64,000 nucleotides of DNA from Takakia lepidozioides (lineage: Eukaryota > Streptophyta > Takakiopsida > Takakiales > Takakiaceae). The stretch lies in contig CM060734.1 of assembly GCA_030704615.1 (NCBI GenBank), positions 19,840,001 to 19,904,000 on the forward strand. The letters run 5' to 3'. A program made the translations under genes and the position numbers. Within the stretch, counting starts at the first letter, position 1, and each line of letters opens with the position of its first letter. Below the pieces are notes generated by a model. The model was given only the letters and a program-made list of their open reading frames with translations, was not told the DNA's origin and did not search any database. Positions 46,411 through 58,482 of the stretch are shown one piece after another.

Positions 46411-49400
46411 TCAAAGAGAAGTTGGCGGAGCTCTACGCGAGGTGTCCCGCTGCAGAAGGGTGATGACTTCTCCGTAGCCTAGTGTGGCTTGGTGAATGAA
46501 TTGGTCTCTCTTACCGTCGCAACACATAATTACAAGGTATATGTAATATTGATGCTTGCAGGGGACCCACTTCCCTCTCATGCCGAGAGCGCCCTCACGC
46601 ATCGTTACAAAATCCGGACAAGTGCACGATGGGAAATTCCCAATGGTAACTTGATATTCTTTGGCATGAAGAACTGAGCCAATTGACAGCACTGTGTAAA
46701 TCCGTCCATACCCCGGGGAAGGGACTTCGGTGATACGAGTCACCGTAGCCTGCAAAATTCTAGCCGATTCCATCTTGCATTCGTGATCTGCACCCGAAGC
46801 AACACGGCGCACTGTTTTTCCATCTCTTTTTGTTGGGTGGGAGTCGGCACCGGGTGGAGGCATTGTCGGAGCATGTGGCACATCTGTGCCGACAGTGCAT
46901 AAGGGCACCACCCGGGACCGTGCAAGACAAAACCCTCCCTCCTCCAGCATGCTTATCTCGGTTGAGGACAGCGATGTCCCAATTTTCACAGGCCAAATTG
47001 CGGGGGGAGGGGGCTTCATTATCACGGAAGGACGAACTGTTCCCTTCACGCATCGTGCCATATCGTCTGGGCAGAACCAAAACTTGTGTTCTTTTGACTC
47101 CCCACTATGGTAAGGTCGGAACAACCCTGTGAATGTTGGAGCTGGAGTCCCCCTGGAGCCTTTGCATATTTTTGATTTGCATTTCTTGAAAGAGGGGGTC
47201 CGAATTGCCATGCAAGCCACTCTAGATCCTGGTGGGGTGCGTTCTATATGCCAGTCACTATCAATGCAATCAGATTCCTGCACCATGGCCACCACCTCCT
47301 CCAATGGGATTTCCGCTGCTATGCTTGCATGTTCTGCACCTGCTCCACAGGAGGAGGACCCACCTGGGAAGGGGCCGGCACAGGACTTAGTCTGCACTGG
47401 AGACACCTTTGGCACAGAGAAATTGACCCTGTCTGGCCTATGGGAATCTCCATCTGACCCTGGAAGAGTGTTTAATTTCCTTTTGCATGATCCAAATCTT
47501 TCCTCGCCTTCCAAATGGGGGAGCCTGGATTGCAGAGGGGAGCCTTCAGTGCACCTGTTTAGAGCTCTGGCCATCTTTGACGGGTCTCCGGACCTACTCG
47601 CAGCCCTTAGCATCAACAAAGTCGAATCGGGGCCCTTCCCTCCACCCCGTCCCATCAGAAAATTGCGGTACCTGGTTTGTTGTGTAAGTGCCCGCACCAT
47701 GTCATCAGCAGTGGCCACATACAAGTCACGACCTGCTTTGGTAGACTGTTGCATCCAGGCGTTGTGAACAGTCTCTGCCAAATTACACGATGGCATGTCG
47801 GCCAAGTCCTCCAAGGACATGTCCTGCAGGAGGCATTGCATGGAAATGTGAGGAAGGAAAAGAAATGGTAGAGGTTCTTCAAGTGACAATCGAACAACCC
47901 CAAATGAACAGGCACGATGCAAAGTGCAATTTGTGTTTAAGGAAAACTTGTGAGGCTTACCGTCGTCATGAAAGCTCCCCACTGTCTGTACCTGAAGTGC
48001 CAGAAAACCAACCAGTCCTCCAACTCCTTCAGGTGGATACCTGTAGCAGCACCAGCGGAGAACCACCAAGCCCGGATTGCCTGGTAAGTGCTCTCAGCTT
48101 CTCCCATTGAGGTGGCATTCTTGTACTTCAGACAGAGCCTTCTATGCTCCAACTGAAGGTCAGGGCGAATGCAGCGCTTTGTATGACGTGCCAGAGATTG
48201 ACTCCAATGGAAGAGGCATGTGCGCTCCCTATTTTCCATGGGGACCTTAGGATCCCCAGAACCAAACACGCGCCGCACTGCATTGAAATTTGTCTGTGCA
48301 CTATCAGCCATGAAGCCCGCAAAATTTGTGTTCTGTATTCCATTGCGCTGCATGACGGTCAGGAGGGAATTCCACATGAGCATCTGGGATTCAGTGTCCT
48401 CCGACTGCATATCACAAATTGCTATGGAGAGCACACGCTGGTACGCTGGATCATACACATGGCACGCCATGGTTGTCCAACCCTTCACCCGTTTGCAGTG
48501 ATCAAACATTAACCAACATTTAGCCAAATCTCCTCCAGGTTGCATTCGGCGGACAATGCTCACACCACTGCCTTGGCCCACAGCGGACATCTTGAACAAA
48601 TACACTTTGGACGAGCCCTGGCCAGGGAAGATACTGTTTTGAATGAATTCATAGCGACTCCTCCGTTTGAGGTCCATAATGTTGTCCATGAATCCAGCAG
48701 TGCCTGTGCCCATTCTGAGTGCATTCACCTGGTTTCGAATATTGGGAGAGCTCAACACGGAGAAATGGTCCATGACTGCCTCAAGGGAATCTGCATCCAG
48801 CATTGGCTGTGTCGCATCCCCTTCACCCAGTATGTGTTTTTCCAGGAATGCCTTGCTAGCTGCAAGCGCTATAGCAGAAGGTGTTGCAGAAGGGGCATTA
48901 TGGAACTCTTGCTTCAGTAGATTTCTAGCGATGTCCACGCTATCCCTGCAACTCCCTTTGGACACAGGATGCTCGTGTGCACCCATATGAATGCAGGCAC
49001 GAGTCATTGTCTTGCATCGATGTGCCACCTGATACATACGAGCGTGGCAAACAGAAACACAGGACGGGGAAAGTTTGCAGAACCTGCACACAAAAGTATT
49101 GGTCTTGGGAGGTGCAAGCCCTGGGGTGAAAGGATTCAGGGGCACACCTTCCCACTCACTTTCGTTTGGCTGAGCGCTGTTTCTCAGCCGAGGGCAAGAA
49201 ATATTCAGGCACTTGCAATGCCCAACGCAAACCGACCTCCGAAATTTCAAGCCAATGTCGTTATGGATGTTCGAAGTTTTTGTCCTGCACCAAGGATGTC
49301 CGTCATGTTTCTTGTCCATGCCCTGCAGAAGCCCAGCCAGTCCACTGGAAGACGTGGGAGGGTTGAGCTCAAACAAGATGTCCCCATCAAACTGAGCTGG

Positions 49401-49982
49401 CACGTATTGAACCCGTTGCACTGGAAGGGACTCCCAATCAACAAAACGTAGCTCGCTCTTGCACCCAGGCACACCTGCGAGGGCTTTCAATTTTGGAATG
49501 ACACTTGTTATCTCTTGCAATTCGTCATCATCCAATAAGGGAGTTTGCACTGGCGGAGGAATCTCAGAAACATCCTCCGAGGACGAGTCCGAAAGAGTAA
49601 CGAAGGTAGTGGATGTGCTCACCTCTTGTTTCACAGGAACTGTGCCCTTCTGTTGCACGACCGATGCTGCAGTGCCAGGGGTAACGACTGATCCTGCTGA
49701 TTGTCTTCTCTCTTTTCCAAGGACACGGTATGTTCCTGGAAGGACTCTCCACTTCCTTCCACACTCGCCAACCAAGGGTTTCTCCAAGTGCCCAGAATCC
49801 AAATTCCCATCCTCGTCATACACCTCTTTCTGAACAAGCAGAGAACCCAACTCCAGCGGGAACACTGTAACCAGCTCATCCTCATGAACAACTGCATACC
49901 CATCGTCGTCTGCAGTGGCAGTCAGTGGAAGAGTACCTGCATTGGAATGGAATCGAGCGAGTGCATCTCGCTCCCTCGACAT
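46411..49982 (-). CDS. MULE-like transposase with WRKY-GCM1-type zinc cluster and SWIM finger
   Basis: Two exons, 49982-47961 and 47823-46411, join in phase 0 across a 137-base intron (GTAAGC ... CTGCAG) into about 1144 aa. An acidic N-terminus holds a likely SUMO-interacting motif (FVTLSDSSSED, residues 127-137). Residues about 223-340 form a Cys/His cluster (GHPWCRTKTSNIHNDIG, CVGHCKCLNISC, FVCRFC, HMGAHEHPV) that resembles WRKY-GCM1 fingers. The transposase core follows: LMFDHCKRVKGW (Asp494), GFMADSAQTN (Asp560) and CLFHWSQS. Near the C-terminus is a SWIM finger (SCTCPDF ... WVPCKH). These fusions are known in Mutator-like transposases. No stop or frameshift is seen. The frame is open further upstream to 50405; 49982 was chosen as the first Met before MSRERDALAR, since the upstream part reads as hydrophobic junk. 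Confidence 0.8.
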
Positions 49983-50924
49983 GTTTTCCAGCACTGAACG
50001 AAACTGCCGATTCAGAACGGAATCCCCGAACTGAGAGCCCGTAATTATCGAAAGTGGAAATACCACCAGCAAACTGAGGTCAACAAGGCTAGCACCAAAC
50101 CAAAGGCTGCCGGCGATGCATGCCAAGGATGTAGGGACGACGTGCACCTTCACCTCCCACCAACCAGAAAAACCGTTTTGAAAGACCAGAGCCACAAGAA
50201 GCCGTACTGTTTTTGGATGGAAAACAAACCCTGAAAATGACATGAAACCATCCATTATGAAATGACGGCAACAACCCTGGAGAGCAGTAAATAGGAAGAT
50301 CCGATTGTAATGAGATTGTGTTGCGCCAGAATAGCACAGAACAAACACCGACACTCCAAGAGATACCTCGCACGAATGTGTGCAACACATGGTCATATCC
50401 GACACAATCCTTTATACCGAATGACCCCATGGGGACGGTCACGGCATAAAAAAAACCACAGGGCATGCAGTACAACACACGTGGATGCATATGTGAAGCA
50501 TAACAATTATTGCGAATCTGGAAGAACTGCTCGGAATTGAAAAAGCACTACATTTCTACGGCGCATTCGAATTTGAAAGAAGGCAAGGAGGCCGCCATGT
50601 ATTGGCAGGCGGCGAAGTACATCTGACATATATCGCAAATGCATGCAACGGATGTTCTTTTTCTTCGGCGCTTTATTAGCTGGGTAATACAAAGACGACA
50701 AAATGGATGAATTCCGTTCGCACACAATATCAACACCCGCATCCAAATACGGTTGACAACGTCCATTTTTATTTTTGTTACATGCGATACCAGCACTTGT
50801 TGCAAACGTCAAACTGGAGAGCTCCAGGGGCATCGTGGGGAGCCCTTGTTTCCAGCGGAGGAGAAAGAGAAGGAAGTCATTATACTTCACGAGTTCTAGA
50901 AACAGGAATAGAGCTAGATATAGA
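49983..50924. promoter_or_regulatory. Divergent intergenic region between the MULE gene and the plus-strand genes
   Basis: About 0.9 kb separates the start of the minus-strand transposase from the plus-strand acidic frame. It should hold both promoters. No clear TATA pair was assigned. Confidence 0.3.
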
Positions 50925-51231
50925 ATGAGGATGGAAAGAGTGGAGGAAGAGGAAAAGGAGGAAGAAGAGGGAATACAGGAAAGTGTGGCGATGGAGGAGC
51001 AGGAATCTGGAGAAGAACAACAACCCACCATAGTTCCAGGAACAGGCGAGGAGGACACTGCGTCTGAGGGAGAGACAGACGACATGGAGGAAGATGTTGA
51101 CACTGGCCTCACGAACGATCTGACCACGGGAAAGAGGAAGGGGAGAGGCTCACCTACATAGTCGGCGAAGAGAGCAGCCCGAAGCGGAAAGGGTCCCCGG
51201 CAACTGGGGAGTCTTCTCGAGTAGCTAGGAA
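50925..51231 (+). CDS. Acidic open frame, possible first exon of the ParB-methyltransferase gene
   Basis: MRMERVEEEEKEEEEG begins a Glu/Asp-rich frame that ends at TAG in 51159-51161. A frame one base away reads GEESSPKRKGSPATGESSRV and ends ...ARKK at a GTAAAA donor near 51232. It would join in phase to the exon that opens after CTTGCAG at 54364 (EKMQSVADEV). If so, the palindromic array is an intron of that gene and a frameshift lies near 51120. The joining is inferred. Confidence 0.35.
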
Positions 51232-51311
51232 AAAGGTAAAATCTACAGGACCCATATTTGTGAAGAATTCGGCTTTCAATGGCAGGTATTTGTGAAAGAA
51301 AGAACCATTCA

Positions 51312-54160
51312 GCGGCAGCTCAAACAGTGTGCGTTGCCGCACACTGTTTGAGCTCCACATGTCACTGTTTAAGGGTGCAAAATTCTTCCTTCAACGACAC
51401 CTTTCTGAGGATGAAATGAACCCCGCACTGCCAGCTCAAACAGTGTGCGGCAACGCACACTGTTTGAGCAGATCTTTTCAATGTTGTAGGGTGCAAAATT
51501 TGGACTTGGAGTCAGTTATCTGCAGGTGAAATGAACCCTTCCCAGCCAGCCCAAACAGTGTGCGGCGCCGCACACTGTTTGAGCTGAACATTTCAATGTT
51601 TCTGGGTGCAAAATCTGGACTTCAGGGGCACCTTTCTGAGGATGGAATGAACCCTGCACTGCCAGCTCAAACAGTGTGCGGCAACGCACACTGTTTGAGC
51701 TGAACATTTCAATGTTTAAGGGTGCAAAATTTGGACTTCATGGGTACCTTTCTGAGGATGGAGTGAACCCTGCAATGCCAGCTCAAACAGTGTGCGGCAA
51801 CGCACACTGTTTGAGCTGAACATTTCAATGTTTAAGGGTGCAAAATCTGGACTTCATGGGTACCTTTCTGAGGATGGAATGAACCCTGCACTGCCAGCTC
51901 AAACAGTGTGCGGCAACGCACACTGTTTGAGCTGAACATTTCAATGTTTCAGGGTGGAAAATTTGAACTCCAGGGGCACCTATCTGAGGATGAAATGAAC
52001 CCTACACTGTCAGCTTAAACAGTGTGCGGCAACGCATACTGTTTGAGCTGAACACTTCAATGTTTCAGGGTGCAAAATTTGGACTTCAGGGGCACCAGTT
52101 TGAGGATGAAATGAACCCTTCAATGTCAGCCCAAACAGTGTGCGGCAACGCACACTGTTTGAGCTGAACACTTCAATGTTTCAGGGTGCAAAATTTGGAC
52201 TTCAGAGGCACCTCTCTGAGGATGAGATGAACCCTTCACTGTCAGCCCAAACAGTGTGCGGCAACGCACACTGTTCGACCTGAACATTTCAATGTTTCTG
52301 GGTGCAAAATTTGGTCTTCAGGGGCACCTGTTTGAGGATGAAATGAACCCTTCACTGTCAGCCCAAACAGGGTGCGGCAACGCACACTGTTTGAGCTGAG
52401 CACTTCAATGTTTCTTGGTGCAAAATTTGGACTTCAGGGGTACCTATCTCAGGATGAAATGAACAATGTGCTGCCAGCTCAAACAGTGTGCGGCAACGCA
52501 CATGGTTTGAGCTGAACATTTCAATGTTTTAGGGTGCAAAATTTGGTCTTGATGTCTGTTATGTGAGGGTGAAATGAACCCTTCACTGCCAGCTCAGACA
52601 GTGTGCGGCAACGCACACTGTTTGAGCTGAGCATTTCAATGTTTCTGGGTGGAAAATTTGAACTCCAGGGGCACCTATCTAAGGATGAAATGAACCCTAC
52701 ACTGTCAGCTGAAACCGTGTGCGGCAACGCATACTGTTTGAGCTGAACACTTCAATGTTTCAGGGTGCAAAATTTGGACTTCAGGGGCACCAGTTTGAGG
52801 ATGAAATGAACCCTTCAATGTAAGCCCAAACAGTGTGCGGCAACGCACACTGTTTGAGCTGAACACTTCAATGTTTCAGGGTGCAAAATTTGGACTTCAG
52901 AGGCACCTCTCTCAGGATGAGATGAACCCTTCACTGTCAGCCCAAACAGTGTGCGGCAACGCACACTGTTCGAGCTGAACATTTCAATGTTTCTGGGTGC
53001 AAAATTTGGACTTCAGGGGCACCTGTGTGAGGGTGAAATGAACCCTTCACTGCCAGCTCAGACAGTGTGCGGCAACGCACACTGTTTGAGCTGAGCATTT
53101 CAATGTTTCTGGGTGCAAAATTAGGACTTCAGGGGCACCTGTGTGAGTGTGAAATGAACCCTTCACTGCCAGCTCAGACAGTGTGTGGCAACGCACACTG
53201 TTTGAGCTGAGCATTTCAATGTTTCTGGGTGCAAAATTTGGACTTCAGGGGCACCTGTGTGAGGGTGAAATGAACCCTTCACTGCCAGCTCAGACAGTGT
53301 GCGGCAACGCACACTGTTTGAGCTGAACATTTCAATGTTCTAGGGTGCAAAATTTGGACTTCAGGGGCACGTCTCTGAGGATGAGATCAACCCTTCACTG
53401 TCAGCGCAAACAGTGTGCGGCAACGCACACTGTTTGAGCTGAGCACTTCAATGTTTCTTAATGCAAAATTTGGACTTCAGGGGCACCTATCTCAGGATGA
53501 AATGAACACTATGCTGCCAGCTCAAACAGTGTGCGGCAACGCACACTGTTTGAGCTGAACATTTCCCTGTTTTAGGGTGCAAAATTTGGTCTTGATGTCT
53601 GTTATGTGAGGGTGAAATGAACCCTTCACTGCCAGCTCAGACAGTGTGCGGCAACGCACACTGTTTGAGCTGAACATTTCAATGTTTAAGGGTGCAAAAT
53701 TTGGTCTTTGCTGTCTGTTATCTGAGGATGAAATGAACCCTTCAAAACCAGCTCAAACAGCGTGCGGCAACGCACACTGTTTGAGCAGACCTTTTCAATG
53801 TTTTAGGGTTCAAAATTTGGTGTTGATGTCTGTTATGTTAGGGTGAAATGAACCCTTCACTGCCAGCTCAGACAGTGTGCGGCAACGCACTCTGTTTGAG
53901 CTGAACACTTCAATGTTTCAGGCTGCAAAATTGGACTTCAGGGGCACCCCTCTGAGGATGAGATGAATCCTTCACTGTCAGCCCAAACAGTGTGCGGCAA
54001 CGCACACTGTTTGAGCTGAGCATTTCAATGTTTCTGGGTGCAAAATTTGGACTTCAGGGGCACATTTCTGAGTATAAAATGAACCCTTCACTGTCAGCTC
54101 AAACAGTCTGCGGAACCGCACACTGTTTAGGCAGAACATATGAATATTGAAGGGCGCAAC
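51312..54160. repeat. Tandem array of about 25 units of ~116 bp, each with a long palindrome
   Basis: Each unit carries CAGCTCAAACAGTGTGCG, the loop GCAA, and then the exact reverse complement, followed by a second small palindrome (AACATTTCAATGTT) and a spacer ending in GATGAAATGAACCCTTCACTGC. Palindromes start at 51432, 51547, 51663, 51779 and 51895, so the period is 115-116. Arms are strongly kept while spacers vary. Unit 1 has the loop inverted (TTGC) and unit 3 has a fully self-complementary centre (GGCGCC). The last unit near 54100 is degraded. Frames within the array are artefacts. Confidence 0.95.
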
Positions 54161-54363
54161 TTTCGGCCCTCATGGGCAGATATTTGAGCAGAACTTTTCA
54201 ATGTTCTTTCCGTGTGAAAATCGGGAACATAGTGCAGGTCCGTGAGGATCAATGAACACTTACCTGGCAGCTCAAAGAACACTTACCTTTTTATCCCACT
54301 TTTTCATGCATCGGTCGACGTTTCATTCCTCTCTTATAAGAATTTGAGTGAACAACCTTGCAG

Positions 54364-57300
54364 GAGAAAATGCAAAGTGTGGCGGATGAGGTCCCTCAGG
54401 GTCAGGGGAAGGAGACCATAGTTGATGTTGACGATGAGTTTTATGAAAGCAAAGCCGCTGAGATGCTGGGGGGTCAAAAGGTGAACTCTCAGCTTGTGGT
54501 TCAAAGTATGCTTGCTCCTGGTGGGAGGTTGAAGATTCCCCTGTGTAGGTTGGTTTCCATGCCCGTCGTTCGTCCACCCCTTGTCAAAGACATTCTCAAG
54601 CTGGAGGCCGAGTTTGTTCATGGGTATTTGGATGGATCCGCAGTCTTTTACGTTTCTACTAGGGATTCTAGAGGTAACGAGCTCCTTTTGGATGAGTCAA
54701 TCGTCGACTCCTGGGACCCCATTTGGAGACAGGTGAACGAATCCTTCGAACTTCTTCTCTCCAGAAACCTTCCACCCAAGTATTCTCGGGGAAGATGTTT
54801 CACGTTTGGGATGGCAACCACCGGTTGCTTGCATGGATGGCTGTCATTGGGAGGCTGCACTCACAGGAGGAAGAGTGGCATTACTCTGTTCGATCGATGG
54901 TGCTTGATTGTGACGACAACATGATGGGTCTTCTGACGGCAATGAATGATGTGAACAGGTTGGTTTCTCATTGTACATGTTGCACTTCTGGTTCCGTTCT
55001 TCCTTGATTCAAGTCCTTGAATTACATTCTGAAATTCAGATATCATTCTGCAGAGGGACGGAGACATCGCATGTCAAAACGAGTCTGGTTCACACACTTT
55101 ATAGGATACAAAGGATCGGGCAGATGCCCTTGACCAACTTCAAGACCATCCTTTCGGCAGAGATGTATAAGAAATGCGAAAGCTCCAAGACTTCGGAAAC
55201 ATGGTACTCGTTGACCCGTGAGGCTTTCATGGAGTACATGTACACGGTGAGATACATCTTCCTTCATCTGGCCTTTCCATATTCCTGCTTCCACATGTTT
55301 GTTTCTGTCTGTCTCCCTTGACCTTGGATTGATGCAACTCTCTTGCATTCCCTTGCAGCAAGACATTGCAGATGCAGGGGAGCGTGGCAAACTGGAATAC
55401 TACAGCTCTACCCCTGAGGAGAGAAGGACAGCAAAGGGGGTTGAAAGTCACATCCAGAAGGAGATGAACGCTACAAGAAGGACAATAATGAGTGCTTTTG
55501 TGAAGCAGTTGAGAATGGCCGACCCATCATTCGGGCCGCAGTTTCTCCTGGAGATAAAAAACCATTATAACAAGCCAGGCAAGCCGGAGATGGCCCAGGA
55601 GAAGTTGCACAGGTTGTCTACCGCCGTCGTGTCTTCTGAACAGAAGGTGAAGTGGCTACAGATATGGAACTCCGATCCCACAGTTAGGGATACCCACATG
55701 TTCCCAAGGCCAGAGAAGGAGAAGAAGACCCAGCGTGTCGTTCCTGTCAGTGACAATGTGCTGGACACCTGGCTTCACAAGGCCACTTACTGGAGCCAGG
55801 TGTGATGTCCTCTCGTATCTCACTTTCTTTTCTCTTTTCCTGTCCTTCTCTTCCCATTGCCTCTTACATTCGCTGTGACTGTTTTTGGGTTCATTCTTCC
55901 ATTTCAATTGTTTTGCAGTTGGAAGAAAGGGCCCGATCGGTTCTGCATACTCAGCTGGCTGACTATGGCATCACTATGACAGCTCCGAAGGTCTCCTTCG
56001 AAGCATACATGAGGAAATGGAGAGCCACAGTGTGGCACTCTGGTTTCTTTAGAGAGTTCAGCAAGGAGGGTGGCATCAGTCGAACAAATGAGCTTGACCA
56101 GCAGGAAAAAGGAGAGGAAGCCTGGAAACGATGCCTTTACAGGTGCACACCCTTGCACTCTTTGCTTGTGTTGTGGTTGCAATGTGTTGTGTGGCATACT
56201 GTTTAAGGGGGTCTTCCTGGTGTGTTGAAAAAGCTGGGACACAATATGTGCATTGGAAAATGAGGCTGTGTCTGTTCCTGCAGGTACATTAAGTTTGTTC
56301 TCTTGGAAGAGAATTGCTTGGACAAACATCCAGATTTCGTGGACCTTTGGCTTGTCCCTGCTGGCAACCAGACCATGTTCACTGCTGGGATCTTGCATGA
56401 CTGGGGTCCAGACCATCTTTCTTCTTGTGGTTGGTATTTGGATTGCCCTCCTTCAGAGACCCCAGCTGTAGAGTTGTCTTTGAGGAGAGAGAATGACCGT
56501 ATTGCAGCCACTGCCGCAGCAGCGGACCTCGACATTCATGAGCGTAATCTGAGGACTCTTGCAGAGAAGGAGCCTCCCGCTCAGGATACCCCGGGTAGAG
56601 GAAGAAAGGCAAAGGGAAAAGATGTTGCTGGTGTTGTGGGGAAGGGAAGGGGTAGAGGGAAGGTGGCACAAGGGCAGGGAAGTGTTGCAGCTATTGGCCC
56701 TGTGGAGCATGTCCAGCAGACTCCACCGCATGGTAGGGGATCCGGGAGAAAAAACAAGGGGGTGGTTGATCCCAAGGACCCGTACCATGCAGTGGAACAT
56801 CCCACGAGGGTCATTCGTCCAACCAGGTTGGAGATTGCCAACGTCGGGTTCCTTGCAATGATGGAGTCGAAGAAATCTGATTACAAGGGCGAGCCATCAC
56901 CAGTGTGGGAGAGGATTGTCGAGTTCCTCAGCACGGTGCGTGTTCTCTTTGGGTTCTGTGGCTTCTGCTCTCTTTGTCTGCTGTGGGCATGGATCGTTTA
57001 TAAACTTGTCAGAATTCCATTGTATTTTTGTTTGCAGGCTAAAATGACCAAATCGTGGGTGAACGGGAAGGAGAAGCCATATGCAGCGGAACTCATCATC
57101 TTGGACATCCCTGATGGGTTGGCAGTCCCGGATATCCCTCCATCGGGTGCTTGTCCGGGTTGGAATGCATTTGATGAGCGCTACTGGCGGTGGGTTTTTT
57201 CCTTTTGCAACTTCTTCCTTTCCGATGCAGGTGTTTTGGTTCTCATCCAGTCCATCGATGTTCGGTGTCGCCGTGCCCTTGCCAGCTATTTGAAAGCCTC

Positions 57301-58098
57301 GGGCATGAGAGTCGTGAAGACATGGAATTGTGTGAACAACATGTACCTTACGAAGGGGGATCGTCCGGGAGAGATGGTGAGTTTCCCTTCTTCTTCCTCT
57401 TCTTTTTTGTTCTGGGATTGTGTTGTATAGGTCGCTCCAACTCATATGTAGGGGCCCGATTTTATTTTGGTTCTTAGTTCCTTGTGGATGTCATGTTCGC
57501 AGACTCGTCTGTTTGAAGCTGTTTGTCTCGTCCGGGTGCATCCACCAACGACTCCGGCCGGCATTACGGAGTTTGCCATCACTCACGGGGGCAAGTTCAT
57601 AGATGACAGGACAGATCCTCCCACGGATGACATGCATCACAACTACGTCGACAGCAACGTGTGCTTGCGAAGGGGGAATGGGGTTCCTTGGAGAGGGGCG
57701 AGGGAGAGGAGCCCGGCTTTCATTCAAACGATTGTGGAGTGCTGCACCTACACAGACGCCAGAGTTCTGGATTTGTCGATGGGCACAGGTTCGTCTCTTC
57801 AACATTCACATTTCATGAGGTTTGATTGAGCTTGCACTTTCAGCACTTTCCACCGTTCCGAATGTGTCTTCAATGTCTGCTTACTTCATTCTATTCCACT
57901 GCAGGTGCTTCGTACCACGCTTGCAAGGCCAGTGCGCGACATGTCTTTGGGATTGAAGGGGATGCTGAGATTTACAAGAACCTCCTGATGGGTTTGGGTG
58001 GACACACTTCTCAGGTCCTTCCGAAGCCCCGTCCCGCTGATACTGGTACAGAGGAGACTTCTGACAAGGAGCTGGACTCCGACTTTGCCTGTGAGTAA
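54364..58098 (+). CDS. ParB/sulfiredoxin-like domain fused to a beta-class DNA methyltransferase-like domain
   Basis: Eight exons: 54364-54958, 55054-55246, 55359-55799, 55919-56142, 56284-56935, 57038-57376, 57503-57788, 57903-58098, all GT-AG and in phase. The N-terminal domain has the ParB/Srx pattern: IPLCRLVSMPVVRPP, then KMFHVWDGNHRLLAWMAV and MVLDCDDNMMG. A helical middle follows, then AT-hook-like repeats (PGRGRKAKGK, GKGRGRGKVA, GRGSGRKNKG). The methyltransferase domain is permuted, with motif IV first (AELIILDIPDGLAVPDIP) and motif I last (RVLDLSMGTG|ASYHACKASA ... VFGIEGD), as in N4C/N6A enzymes. Motif IV has DIPD instead of (D/N/S)PP(Y/F/W), so activity is doubtful. Exon 1 here has a frameshift near 54785 (KYS to GKMFHV), apparently a 2-base TC gain. 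ParB-methylase fusions are typical of phages and bacteria. The stop could instead be spliced out (GCCT|GTGAGT) to a further exon ending near 58482. Confidence 0.7.
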
Positions 58099-58482
58099 GT
58101 TGAACCTGTGCATGCTTGCATTGTTGTTTCAATATCGAGAATCGATGTTCTTGAGGCAAAGTGCACATGGGAGACATCCTCTTCGTTGGACTTGTGCATT
58201 GCATCATTGTGTTAAAAATGGGATTTTGTGGACATGTGTAGGAGTCCGCGTGCTTCCACTTGCCCTCCTGGGCTATCACACCTATTTGGACTTGTTTTCA
58301 GTCCTCCTTGGTCTTGTGTGCTACCTGTCTATGCGGAGGCACTCGCAGCAAGCATGTCCGTTCATGGCACTCAGAGTCCACCTTGCGATGGCCTTCGTAG
58401 AACACGTGGTGTTGGGGCCAGAATCTTTGTAGATGACATAGCACAGGAGGTGGACATTGATTGTGATGACTGCGACACTTGA
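58099..58482 (+). other. Possible extra 3' exon or 3' untranslated region
   Basis: After the TAA at 58096-58098 there is a consensus GTGAGT just before it, and a TTTTCAG acceptor near 58306 followed by an open stretch (PVYAEALAASMSVHGTQ, ARIFVDDIAQEVDID) to TGA at 58480-58482. The phase of the joint does not fit well, so the plain stop is preferred. Confidence 0.3.

Noticed and set aside
47129-47767. Plus-strand frame opposite the MULE gene
   Set aside because: It lies wholly antisense to the well-supported transposase exon and has no features of its own.
50507-51127. Minus-strand Ser-rich frame
   Set aside because: It mirrors the GA-rich, Glu-coding plus-strand stretch; the Ser runs are a by-product.
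51312-54160. CRISPR array
   Set aside because: Units are tandem with homologous spacers and a 116-bp period in a plant context; there are no cas genes and no unique spacers.
54700-54924. Intron explaining the frame change near 54785
   Set aside because: No GT-AG pair of usable length lies between KYS and GKMFHV; a 2-base TC gain fits better.
54723-55007. Independent small gene starting at 54723
   Set aside because: It is the continuation of the ParB-like domain exon after the frameshift, not a separate gene.
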